From NCBI GenBank assembly GCA_029582165.1, contig CM055875.1, positions 6,862,001 to 6,926,000 of the forward strand: a DNA stretch of 64,000 bases, read 5' to 3'. The position numbers were made by a program, and so were the translations under genes. Below are positions 32,110-42,498 of this stretch, one piece after another. Position 1 is the stretch's first letter; every line of letters begins with the position of its first letter. Source of the DNA: Portulaca oleracea (lineage: Eukaryota; Streptophyta; Magnoliopsida; Caryophyllales; Portulacaceae). The notes under the pieces are model-generated. The model saw only the letters and a list, made by a program, of their open reading frames with translations. It did not search any database and was not told the origin of the DNA.

Positions 32110-33567
32110 TGATGGAAATCAGCCCACGCTAAGTTCCCCAAGCCCAATCCAGGAAGCCCAATTAAAACACCAAGTTAAAGATGAGATCCTTTATGAAAAG
32201 ACTCCATTCGACATAGGCCCAACAAAGAAGATTCGGTCTTTTTACATAGAGATAAGATGGGCTAAGAAGGAAGGATACAAGGTGGAGATTCAAAGGCCCA
32301 ATCACTTGATGTGCCTCATATGAGAAAAGGATGTCCCAACATCCTACAGGGATCAAGGTCCATGCCAATTAAGCCCAACAGAGGCTATAGTTCACGTCCA
32401 AAGGCCCAATCACGTCAAAGTTAAAGAATCCAAGCTGAATTTTACAATCTTGATCTTTGGATGTAACTTTTATTTTATAGCTTTTTGTTTTGGTGTGATT
32501 TATTTAATTAGGAGCCTAGATTAGTCTAGAATATTCTAAGTTATATTCTAGAAGTGAGTGTGTGTGTGTTTAGGCATGTGAATTCATTAGATTAGGCGCC
32601 AAGTATTATTCTCCTAGATAAGGTTGACTTATTTTGTAACTAATCCATCTTGGATTAGTAAAGCCTAAACCTAATAGGATAGGATTGATGTAACAAACTC
32701 CCCCTAGGATAAGGAATCCTAATCCAAGGAGGAGTAGAATAGATTAGGCGTCTAGTAGTAGAATTCCTTAGCTTGCACGCCAAGTTGGAGAGTTCTAGTC
32801 CCTTTAGGACTCTAGTAGTATAAATAGATAGGTATGTAGCCTCTCAAAGGCAATCAACCTTGAATTATGAAATCAATTAAGCTTTTAGCTTTCTCTCGAG
32901 TGTTTGGATAAACCCTCACCCTTTTCTTCTATTGTATCTTGGCATGGCACCTAAGTGGTTAGGAAGAGCTTGATCCTAGGTTGCGGTCTAGATCAAGTTA
33001 GCCCTAGGTTGTCTATCTTGTGGATTCAAGTTAGAAACCTAGTTCTATCTGTTCTTACCTTTCTGTCAATACAGTTAAGGTAATTACATTGTTGTCTTTC
33101 TATCAATATAGTTAAGACAGAACAAACCCTACCCCCTTACTTTCCCCAACCAAACGTCACCTCTCCCTTTCTCATGCTCTCACAAACGGCACCTCCTCTC
33201 CTCTTTCTCTCACCATAACATCCTCCCAACAATCTCCCTCTCTCTTCTCCAACCAACTAATATTCGTCCCCTCCTCATCAAACCCTAAGCCATCCCTCTC
33301 TCTCTCTCCCCTCCTTCCAACGTAGACCCTCCTCCTCAAATCTCCATCCAAGATTCATCCTTTTCCCATTCAAGATTCAACCTTTCTTGAATCTTGAAAC
33401 CACAAAAGCCCTCACGGCAAAATAGCTTCCACAAAGAACCCTTTTCACGAGAACCACCCTTCTCTTTTCCACCCTAATCTCGTGAACCACCCCCACATCC
33501 CCGTTTGGTTACACGTATTTCATGTATCATCGGAATTAAGAACCTTTCTTTATCAGGTAATATATCA
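32110..33567 (+). repeat. A4 LTR 2
   Basis: TGATGGAAATCAGCCC ... CAGGTAATATATCA, 1458 bp. TATA box AGTATAAATAGA near 32817, palindrome CTTAGCTTGCACGCCAAG about 45 bp upstream, CT-rich block 33120-33340. Bounded on the left by a polypurine tract and on the right by a primer-binding site, so it serves as the 3' LTR of unit 1 and the 5' LTR of unit 2. Confidence 0.9.
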
Positions 33568-33784
33568 AAAGTGGTATCAGAGCTCTAGGTTGTATTGAGT
33601 GCAAAACAAACATATGACCTTTCAAATCCAATCCTCAAACATTTTAATCCAAAAGCTTAACCTGCAGTACCAAACACATAACCTTCAAATCTTTAGTACC
33701 AACCTGCAACCCTAAACTCCACAAACAGCCCAAACACATTACCTTCCTTACCCAACGTCACTCTGGACGTTCCTAACCCCTACC
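33568..33784 (+). other. A4 unit 2 leader and primer-binding site
   Basis: TGGTATCAGAGCTC at 33572-33585, then a leader nearly identical to that of unit 1, up to the ATG at 33785. Confidence 0.85.
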
Positions 33785-35750
33785 ATGGCACACGAATTGC
33801 TCTTCATGAGAAGGGTCCTCAGCAGTTCGATCATTCCTGAAGATCAACAACAACGAGAGGCTATCTTTCAGTCTCGTTGTACCATCCGAGGAAAAGTCTG
33901 CTCTTTGATCATTAATGGAGGAAGCTGCACCAACGTGGCTTCAATAACTTTGGTGGATAAACTTCAGTAGGAAACCAGTCCACATCCAAAACTCTATACC
34001 ATCCAATGGATCAATCAGGGTGAAGGATTGCAAGTTACTCAACGGTGCTTGGTAAGCTTTTCCATTGGCAAAAACTATCAAGATTCTATTTGGTGTGATG
34101 TATTGCCTATGGATGATTGTCATATTCTGCTGGGAAGACCGTGGTTATTTGACAGGAGCGTGATGCATGATGGAAGAGCCAACACTTACACTTTCAGGCT
34201 CAACAACAAAAAGATAACCTTAGCTCCACTCAAAGTCTCCCAACCGTCCCTACCCAAAGAGAGTGATCCAAATCCCATCACTTCTACGACCAATGAACGC
34301 TCTGAGTTTAGTGAGCATAAGGAGATCACTCCCTTAGGCCCAAACATCAACCCTAGCCACGCCAAACATGGCAACTCTATCCCACTCGTCACCCCTCTGT
34401 TGGAACAAGACTTTCAGGTGTTCCCCGAAGAGAAAATACCAATGTTGCCCCTCTAACGTGATATCCAACGCCAATATGATCTTATCTCTAGATCTAATCT
34501 GCAAGGCGAACAAAGACATCACGTGAACCCTAGTGAAGCTCCAGAGGTTCAAAAGCAAGATGATGATCTTCTAACAAAGGGTATGATTAGGGAAAACTGC
34601 AATTCATCCGACGTTCCTGCCCTTAAGTACAAGTTTCCTAGAATTGAAGATCTAGTGGATGAGTCTTATGGTACCAACGTTCTTCCTAAGATTAATCCAC
34701 AAAGTGGGTACAATCAGATTCAGATTCAAGAAGGGGACACTGCTATCAAAACTAAAGGAGATCTCTATGAATGGTTAGTCAAGCTTCTTGGTCAAACTAA
34801 TGCTCCCTCAATTTTTATGAGATTGATGAATCAGGTTTTGAAGCCCCTTATTAGCAAGTGTATCGTTATCTACTTCGGAGATATTCTTGTGAATAAAAAA
34901 AGTGACAAAGGTCACATCTTTCCCCTCCAATCTGTTTTGGAGACCTTGGCTCGCGTGAAGCTACATTGTAATCTGTCAAAGAGCTTCTTCTTCATCAGCA
35001 ACAAAGTCTCTCTTGGATGTGTACTTTCGACTGAAGTGACCAAGATTGATGAAGAAAAAGTCAAAGCTAGCAAGGAGTGGTCTACTCCAACTAGTAAGGA
35101 AGATATTCGAAGCTTCCCTGGCTTGGTTTCTTTCTATGGAAGAAATATGAGGAATTTCAGCCCTATACAACGACCTATGGCCGAGTTATGGAAGTATAGA
35201 AACTTATCATGGACGCCAGCAACTCAACAAGGGTTCAACATCATCAAGGATAGACTCTGCACCGCACCAATCCCAGCCCTATCAAACATAGATAAGAAGT
35301 TTGATGTTGAGTGTGATGCTTCTAGAGTTGGTATTGGAACTGTTCTACCTGTTCTGTCTCAGGAAGGCCATTCCTTAGCTTATTACAGGGCGAAGTTCGG
35401 TGACCCTAGATTCATGGAAGATAATGGAAGCCAACTCCGCTTATACAGTAAGAAGATCTCTCTCAGTCCATCGAGTTCAAAGCCAAATTCTTGGCAACTA
35501 GGAAAGAATGATGGAGATCTGCCTAGCTTTGGTCTCACTTTTGGGGACCCAAGGTTCATGGAGGTAACGGAGGTCAATCTACCGAAAGGGTCACAGTTCA
35601 CGTGAAAGCACTGATTCACGTGGAGATTATTGAAGCAACCATGGTTCACGTGAAGGTCCTGATTCACGTGAAGGTCACTATTGGGTCCATTGAAGTCTTT
35701 AGACTTCAACCTCCAAGTTTGGGGACAAACTTCTTTCAACAAGGGGGGAA
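33785..35750 (+). pseudogene. A4 unit 2 mini-polyprotein: gag start fused to PR, RT, truncated RH
   Basis: ATG at 33785 opens MAHELLFMRRVLSSSIIPED, then the protease with active site INGGSCTNVAS (Asp to Asn) and, past a stop, the C-terminal protease half from 34028 (PMDDCHILLGRPW). After a stop near 34455 a 360-codon frame (34523-35605) covers RT and RNase H. It carries an 18-residue in-frame deletion relative to unit 1 just before KYKFPRIED, catalytic box YFGD, VECDASRVGIGTVL and two GDPRFME units. The tail ends PSLGTNFFQQGG at the polypurine tract 35737-35750. RRVLSSS equals the pre-protease linker of F, so gag was excised in frame. Confidence 0.85.
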
Positions 35751-37193
35751 TGATGGAAATCATCCCACGTAAGTTCCCCAAGCCCAATCCAGGAAGCCCA
35801 ATTGAAACACCAAGTTAAAGATGGGATCCTTTATGAAAAGACTCCATTCTACACAAGCCAAACAAAGAAGATTCAGTCTTTTTTACATGCAGATAAGATG
35901 GGCTAAGAAGGAAGGATACAAGGTGGAGATTCAAAGGCCCATTCACATGGTGTGCCTCATATGGCAAAAGGATGTCCAAACATCCTAGAGGGATCAAGGT
36001 CCACGCCAATCAAGCCCAACAAAGGCTATAGTTCACGTCCAAAGACCCAATCACGTCCAAGTTAAAGAATCCAAGCTGAATTTTACAATCTTGATCTTTG
36101 GATGTAACTTTTATTTTATAGCTTTTTGTTTTGGTGTGATTTATTTAATTAAAAGTCTAGATTAGTCTAGAATATTCTAAGTTATATTCTAGAAGTGAGT
36201 GTGTGTGTGTTTAGGCGTGTGAATTCATTAGATTAGGCGCCAAGTATTATTCTCTTAGATAAGGTTGGCTTATTTTGTAACTAATCCATCTTGGATTAAT
36301 AAAGCCTAAACCTAATAGGATAGGATTGATGTAACAAACTCCCCCTAGGATAAGGAATCCTAATCCAAGGAGGAGTAGAATAGATTAGGCGTCTAGTAGT
36401 AGAACTCCTTGGCTTGCACGCCAAGTTGGAGAGTTCTAGTCCCTTTAGGACTCTAGTAGTATAAATAGATAGGTATGTAGCCTCTCAAAGGCAATCAACC
36501 TTGAATTATGAAATCAATTAAGCTTTTAGCTTTCTCTCGAGTGTTTGTATAAACCCTCACCCCTTTTCTTCTATTGTATCTTGGCATGGCACCCAAGTGG
36601 TTAAGAAGAGCTTGATCCTAGGTTGCGGTCTAGATCAAGTTAACCCTAGGTTGTCTATCTTGTGGATTCAAGTTAGAAACCTAGTTCTATCTGTTCTTAC
36701 CTTTCTGTCAATACAGTTAAGGTAATTATATTGTTTTCTTTCTATCAATATAGTTAAGACACAACAAACCCTACCCCCTTACTTTCTCCAACCAAACGTC
36801 ACCTCTCCCTTTCTCATCCTCTCAAAACGCCACCTCCTCTCCTCTTTCTCTCTCCATAACAACCTCCCAAGAAACTCCCTCTCTCTTCTCCAACCAACAA
36901 ATACTCTTTCCCTCCTCATCAAACCCAAAGCCAACGCTCTCTCTCTCTCCCCTCCTTCCAACGTCAACCCTCCTCCTCAAATCACCATCCAAGATTCATC
37001 ATTTTCCCATTAAATATTCAACCTTTCTCGAATCTTGAAACCACAAAAGCCCTCACGGAAAAATAGCTTCCACAAAGAACCCTTTTCACGAGAACGACCT
37101 TGATCTCGTGAACCACCCCCACTTCCCTGTTTGGTTACACGTGTTTCATGTATCATCGGAATTAAGAACCTTTCTTGATCCGGTAATACATCA
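35751..37193 (+). repeat. A4 LTR 3
   Basis: TGATGGAAATCATCCC ... CCGGTAATACATCA, 1443 bp, near-identical to LTR 2. The right flank begins ATGTGAGCC, part of an A3-type LTR end in minus orientation. Confidence 0.9.
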
Positions 37194-37308
37194 ATGTGAG
37201 CCTCCATCTCCTTCTATGAACCTATGGTCTCCAAAGGTGAGACCTAGGTTGAGCAGTTCTCCAACATGGGCCTCCTTTGATGTATTTTGCGTCGGCCAAA
37301 ATACATCA
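37194..37308 (-). repeat. A3-type LTR end fragment
   Basis: 115 bp matching 21138-21251 (the inner end of the A3 LTR), including one CTATGAACCTATGGTC-CCAAAG unit and the AAAATACATCA terminus. No polypurine complement follows; a C1 integrase tail begins instead, so this is a truncated scrap at a junction. Confidence 0.75.
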
Positions 37309-37677
37309 CTTACACCCATTTCTACATCAACAATGTTTAGCATTGAAGCTAACAAAAGGGTAGAAGAAATTAAGAAGCTACATCAAGAAGTTCGTGAGAA
37401 AATATTGAAGTATACACAAGATGTAGCAAGTAAAGTGAATAGAACAAGGAAGAAGGTTGTATTTAAACCAGGAGATCTTGTTTGGATTCACTTGAAGAAA
37501 GAGAGATTTTCTTTAAAAAGGAAAGAGAAATTAGCACCAAGATAGTGCATACAAACTCCAACTTGGAGAAGATTATGAAGGTAGTTGTACCTTTAATGTG
37601 AGTGATCTTAAGCCATACTTTGAAGGAGGAGAAGAACTTCCTAGTTTGAGGACAAACTTTTCTCAACTAGGGGGGAA
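37309..37677 (+). pseudogene. C1 integrase C-terminal tail and polypurine tract
   Basis: Frame to about 37545 reads FSIEANKRVEEIKKLHQEVR, then VFKPGDLVWIHLKKERFSLK, the usual gypsy integrase C-terminal motif, ending with a premature stop. Shifted frames supply the CTFNVSDL- and SLRTNFSQLGG-like polyprotein end. The polypurine tract CAACTAGGGGGGAA abuts the LTR. Catalytic parts of integrase are missing. Confidence 0.8.
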
Positions 37678-38434
37678 TGATGTATATTTGGTCCCAAATA
37701 CACATCATGGGAACCAAATACAAGCTTATATGGAAGAAGAGCTTCAATCACTCTCATCACTCTCAAATATGAATGACCTCATCAAGTACAATTTAATACT
37801 TTGCTCTATAACTCAAGATCTATAAAGCTATTGGGAAAGTCATCTTGGAGCCAAAGATAGATCATTCATCTTGAAGATTGGAGAAGAATTGAGCAAGATA
37901 TCAATGTTCCTTTCTAGCTATGTACATTTTGATTCTTTATGATGTAATATTTGTAATAGGTGATGTAAGCTAGAAAACCATTGTATTCTTGATATAGTGC
38001 ACGTCCAAAGGGCCTAGGAACACTATAAATAGACCCTTTGGGAGGCCTTTGTATTCATTTAATCATTCACAAAAATAATACAAAGTAAAGGCATCATGCT
38101 TTTGTGTTCTCTCTAGCTTTGCTAGAATCGTTCTTCTTGAGGGAAGAATCACCAAATCTCTTCTTCTATTCCTTGCTTGGTTAGCTTGGTTGGTGATAGG
38201 AAGAGTTGAAGATCTTCTTGAAGTGGTGTGTCTATATCTTCAAGAGTTTCTCAAGCCATATCAAATCTATCATTCGTTCATCAATTGGTACATTCCATTG
38301 AATCCTTTTGATTTCTATCTTGTTTCATTCATTCGTTTGATCCTTAAGAACTTAGAGAGGAAGATTTTTATCTTTGTTCATAAAGATCTTGATTTTCGTG
38401 TGTAATGAGATCTCTTTGATCCCATTATACATCA
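37678..38434 (+). repeat. C1 LTR (3')
   Basis: TGATGTATATTTGGTCCC ... CCCATTATACATCA, 757 bp. TATA box CTATAAATAGACCC near 38025. Related to, but well diverged from, the C2 LTR at 39431. The next bases (AAAGTTGTATGCC) only vaguely recall a primer-binding site and lead into C2 pol. Confidence 0.82.
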
Positions 38435-39430
38435 AAAGTTGTATGCCTTGGGTATGACTTATCAAGAGAAGGAATCTAAGTGGATAAAGAGAAGGTGAAA
38501 GCAAACCGAGAATCGCTTACGTGCATCTATTCATGAGAGTCACTTGAATGAAGCAAGGCATTTGCTTAAAGAAGATGCTTTAATAAGAAGGAATATGCTA
38601 GTTAACATGTTTGAATCAAGAGTACTTGGGTTTGAGTATATCCAAGCGTTGTATGAAGAAGATGATGATTTTAAAGAAATATATGAGGTATGTAAGAAGC
38701 ATCATCAACAACTCTTTCATATTAGTCATGGATTTATTTTCAAAGGAAATCACCTATGTACTCCAAAAGGTAGTACTCGTGAAGTCTTGATCTTGAAAGT
38801 ACATGGAGGATCTCTATTTGATCATTTGGGTATTAAGAAGACGTATTTCAAGATGAAAGAGTATTTTTTTTGGCCTAGTATGATCAAGGATATTGAGTAT
38901 GTAATCAAACGTTGCGATGCTTGTGATCTTTCTAAAGCTCATGAAGATATCAACTTGAATCTCATGGTTGAAATGCCAAGGATTCAAAGAAGTCAAGAGG
39001 CTATAGTCGTTGATGATCATTCAAAGATGGATCGTTTCATACTATGTCATATTACTTATGATGAAGGAAAAGTACTGAAACTATACTTTGAAGTTGTGAA
39101 GTTACATGGGATTTCTACATCCATGGTGCATAATCGAGAATCAAAGTCCTATATTGTCAATGGGTTATTTTGGAAGAAGTTGATGAACTTTAGTAAAGGA
39201 GTCTATGATGACTTCAAAGCCTTTAAGAAGAGAGCTTGTAATCTCTTACGAAGAAGCAAGGCGAACAAGAGAGTTGATGCTCACAACACTTATGGAAAGG
39301 TCTCTTACAAGAAGAAAGTGAAGCTTAGAAGAGAGGGGCCATATGATCACTTACAAGTGATTTGAAGTCATATTCATGGAGAAGAAATGCCCAAAGTTTG
39401 AGGACAAACTTTTTTTCAACCGGGGGAGTA
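38435..39430 (+). pseudogene. C2 integrase fragment and polypurine tract
   Basis: Frame 38544-39365 (273 codons) covers the linker after RNase H (LGFEYIQALYEEDDDF), the HHCC zinc region (GGSLFDHLGIKKTYF, then RCDACD) and part of the core. The first catalytic segment is collapsed and the second reads VHNRES in place of the V-S-D-R-D class. About half the core and the C-terminal domain are deleted, and the frame ends EGPYDHLQVI. The polyprotein end and PPT (CAACCGGGGGAGTA, 39417-39430) are kept. It is open but cannot be an active integrase. Confidence 0.8.
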
Positions 39431-41274
39431 TGATGTATATTTGATAGCCATATACATCAAGGTCATCAAGGAAACATCAAAAGCCTAATCATGGGAAGTT
39501 ACTTGTTGCTTACTTAAGCTTACTTAAGCTTACATGGAGAAATAGTAAGTCATTCTTACATATGAAGGACATCACGTACACGGTGGAATACTTTGTCCCG
39601 TATTTCAGGTTTCATAAGTCAATTGGAGATGACATCTAAAGACCGAATGAAGAGTAAGGAATAAGCTTTCTAATGGTTCAAGAATCTTGAAGATTGGATC
39701 GCAATTGAAGGAATTATCATTGTTTATTTCTAGCCATGTACATATGAGTCTTTTATGATGTCATATTTGTATTGAATGATGTAAGCTAGGAATCATTGTA
39801 TTCTTGATAGGAGTCACGCCTAAGGATCCTAGACTACTATAAATAGACCCCTTTGGGTGCCTCTTGTAATTAATTCATATCATAAATCAATATCAAATAC
39901 AAGTCTAAACACATTGTTGTTTTCTCTCTAGTTTTCATGCTAGAATTGTGTCTTCTTGAGTGATGTATAATGAGACCAAGATAGATCACATTACACAACA
40001 ATATAAGGATCTTTTAACTAAGTTCTTGTGGATTGATTCTTAGATGAATGAATGGCCGTTTTGAACGTGTATGTTGACGAATGTTTGATGAATATGGACG
40101 AATGGAATAAGGGTGGAAGCATAAGATTGTTATTGATCTTAAGCTTGAAACGAATATGGATGAATTTACAACAAAAAGAATCAAACGATTACAATTGGAA
40201 ACTCACCAAATTGAATGATAAACGAACGAATGATAATGGTGATGGCTTCTCCCTTGAAGATACAGCCACACCACTTTAAAAAATCTTCCAACTCTTCCTA
40301 TCACCAACTAAGATAGCCAATCGTAGTATAGAAGAAGAGATTCCACTTTCCTCAAGAAGACACAATTCTAGCATGAAAACTAGAGAGAAAACAACAATAT
40401 GTTTAGACTTATATTTGATATTGATTATGAGATGAATTGATTACAAGAGGCACCCAAAGGGGTCTATTTATAGTAGTGTAGGACCCTTAGGCGTGACTCC
40501 TATCAAGAATACAATGATTCCTAGCTTACATCATTCAATACAAATATGACATCATAAAAGACTCATATGTACATGACTAGAAAGAAACAATGATAATTCC
40601 TTCAATTGTGATCCAATCTTCAAGATTCTTGAACCGTTAGAAAGCTTATTCCTTGCTCTTCATTCGGTCTTTAGATGTCATCTCCAATTGACTTATGAAA
40701 CCTGAAATACGGGACAAAGTATTCCATCATGTACGTGATGTCCTTCATATGTAAGAATGACTTACTCTTTCTCCATGTAAGCTTAAGTAAGCTTAAGTAA
40801 GCAACAAGTAACTTCCCATGATTAGGCATTTGATGTCTTCCTTGATGACCTTGATGTATATGGCTATCAAATATACATCATTGAGGGAAGTCACGTAGAA
40901 TCTCTTCTTCTATACTAAGATTGGCTATCTTAGTTGGTGATAGGAAGAGTTGGAAGATTCTTTGAAGTGGTGTGACTGTATCTTCAAGGGAGAAGCCATC
41001 GCCATTATCATTTGTTCGTTTATCATTCAATTTGTTCCAATTGTAATCGTTTGATTCTTTTTGTTGTAAATTCATCCATATTCGTTTCAAGCTTAAGATC
41101 AACCACAATCTTATGCTTCCACCCTTATTCCATTCGTCAATATTCATCAAACATTCATCCATATACACGTTCAAAACGGTCGTTCATTCATCTAAGAATC
41201 AATCTACCAGAACTTAGTTAAAAGATCCTTATATTGTTGTGTAATGTGATCTTTCTTGGTCTCATTATACATCA
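39431..41274 (+). repeat. C2 3' LTR, split by inverted solo LTR C3
   Basis: TGATGTATATTTGATAGCC ... CTCATTATACATCA, 919 bp without the insertion (39431-39960 and 40886-41274). TATA box CTATAAATAGACCC near 39838. It ends where the RT of A8 begins (GTGAGCTACTT), showing that C2 inserted into A8. Confidence 0.88.
39961..40880 (-). mobile_element. C3: solo LTR inserted head-on into its own family's LTR
   Basis: TGATGTATAATGAGACC ... AAATATACATCA, 920 bp, the reverse complement of the host LTR. Target duplication TTGAG at 39956-39960 and 40881-40885. Together they form two long inverted-repeat pairs: 39431-39960 with about 40351-40880, and 39961-40350 with about 40886-41274. Confidence 0.9.
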
Positions 41275-41774
41275 GTGAGCTACTTGGCATCCACGACATC
41301 CCAAAGGTCAATTCAAGAAGTGGGTCCTGCCAGGCTCAAGTTCAAGAAGGGGACACTGTTGTCAAAACCAAAGGAGGTCTCTATGAATGGTTAGTCACAC
41401 TTTGTTGTCTAACTAATGCTCTCATTATTGTTTTGAGACTAATGAATTAGGTTTTGAAGCCCCTTATTAGCAAGTGTATTGTTATCTACTTTGATGATTT
41501 ACTTGTGAATAGCAAGAGTGAGAAAGGTCACAACTTTCACGTCCAATCTGCTTTGGAGACCTTAGCTCACATGAAGCTGCATGGTAATCTGTCCAAGTGT
41601 TACTTCTTCATCAACAACATAGTCTCTCTTGGCTATGCTCTGTCGACTGAGGTGATTATGGTTGGTGAAGAAGAGATCAAAGCTATCAAGGAGTGCTCTA
41701 CTCCAACTAGTATTCAAACTGTTCGAAGCTTCCACGGTTTACCCTCTTTCTATAGGAGGTTTGTGAAGAATTTC
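41275..41774 (+). pseudogene. A8 RT fragment retaining YFDD
   Basis: Frames 41256-41450 and 41454-41780 encode RT from the SGSCQAQVQEGD segment through LYEWLVTLCCLTN, one stop (LMN*VLKPL), CIVIYFDDLLVNSKSEKGH and the C-terminal thumb to RSFHGLPSFYRRFVKNF. This is the only family A copy in the window with an intact YxDD box. Its 5' end is cut by C2, and it is interrupted by D at 41775. Confidence 0.85.
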
Positions 41775-42498
41775 TTTTAGAACTCCTCAAGAACGTTGAT
41801 AAACTCAGGCTCAAGGACCTTGGCACTGAATCAGTTTTGAATGAAAGCCAAAATTCGAATAGCAAGAAAAGATATGATGCGCATGGAAAGATTCACATCT
41901 TATTCTATGATTGTAGAATCCTCCACTGTGCAAAGGACATTGGCCTATGCAGGATCAAGGAAGTTTGCCTTACCAGCAGCAAGGACATTCAGCAAAGACA
42001 GGAAGGACGAATATCACCAACAGCAAGGAATACGTTCTGATGTAAAAGACTAAAAGGAGCAAAAAACAAACAGGGAAGTTATAAGGAATATATTCTGGAA
42101 AGATTTGGATTTTATTCCTTTCCTGATTAGATTAATTAATTGTTATCTTCTTATTTCAGGAAAGAACAAATCAACAGCCTTGGAGAGAGATATGATTTCC
42201 AGAATCAAACATCAATATGGAAACTGCCATCTAAGGAAGTTATCAAGGATGGAAGGAAGAAAAACATCTGATTTGGACGATTCTTCAACGGCTCCTTGCG
42301 ACCAAACAACAACATAAATAGAAGACTTGGAAGATGAAAGAGATCAACGATTCCATGGAAGAAATCGGGTGTTCAAAACAAGAAGAGTGTTCTTTGTTTT
42401 GATTGAGTTTTCTTTTGAGTGAGAAAACCGAGAATTGGTGATTGTGAGAAGTTGAGTGTAATCAATCCTTAACGGATTTAGGGTTGATTGATGCTTGT
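41775..42498 (+). repeat. D 5' LTR, first part
   Basis: Begins TTTTAGAACTCCTC, where the 3' LTR has TGTTAGAACCCCTC, so the terminal TG is mutated. A 70-codon frame (41841-42053) recurs in the 3' LTR at 55440-55652 and is an LTR coincidence, not a gene. E interrupts after GATGCTTGT. Confidence 0.87.

Larger units (their letters stand above)
22219..37193 (+). mobile_element. A4: LTR-internal-LTR-internal-LTR composite
   Basis: Three plus-orientation LTRs (22219-29872 with a nested insertion; 32110-33567; 35751-37193) enclose two gag-less PR-RT-RH units, each with its own primer-binding site and polypurine tract. LTR 2 and LTR 3 are near-identical; LTR 1 belongs to another subfamily, resembling A7. 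The flanks are CATAC on the left and ATGTG on the right, so there is no target duplication. This looks like a recombination product, not a single integration. Confidence 0.85.

Noticed and set aside
38435..38470. Degenerate primer-binding site after the C1 LTR
   Set aside because: AAAGTTGTATGCC shares too few bases with the tRNA-Met complement, and pol sequence follows at once.
39431..41274. Large foldback DNA element
   Set aside because: The inner 920 bp has LTR ends, a TTGAG duplication and the same sequence as the host LTR inverted, so it is a solo LTR.
41841..42053. 70-codon frame present twice (also 55440-55652)
   Set aside because: Both copies lie at the same place in the two D LTRs; duplication is explained by the LTRs.
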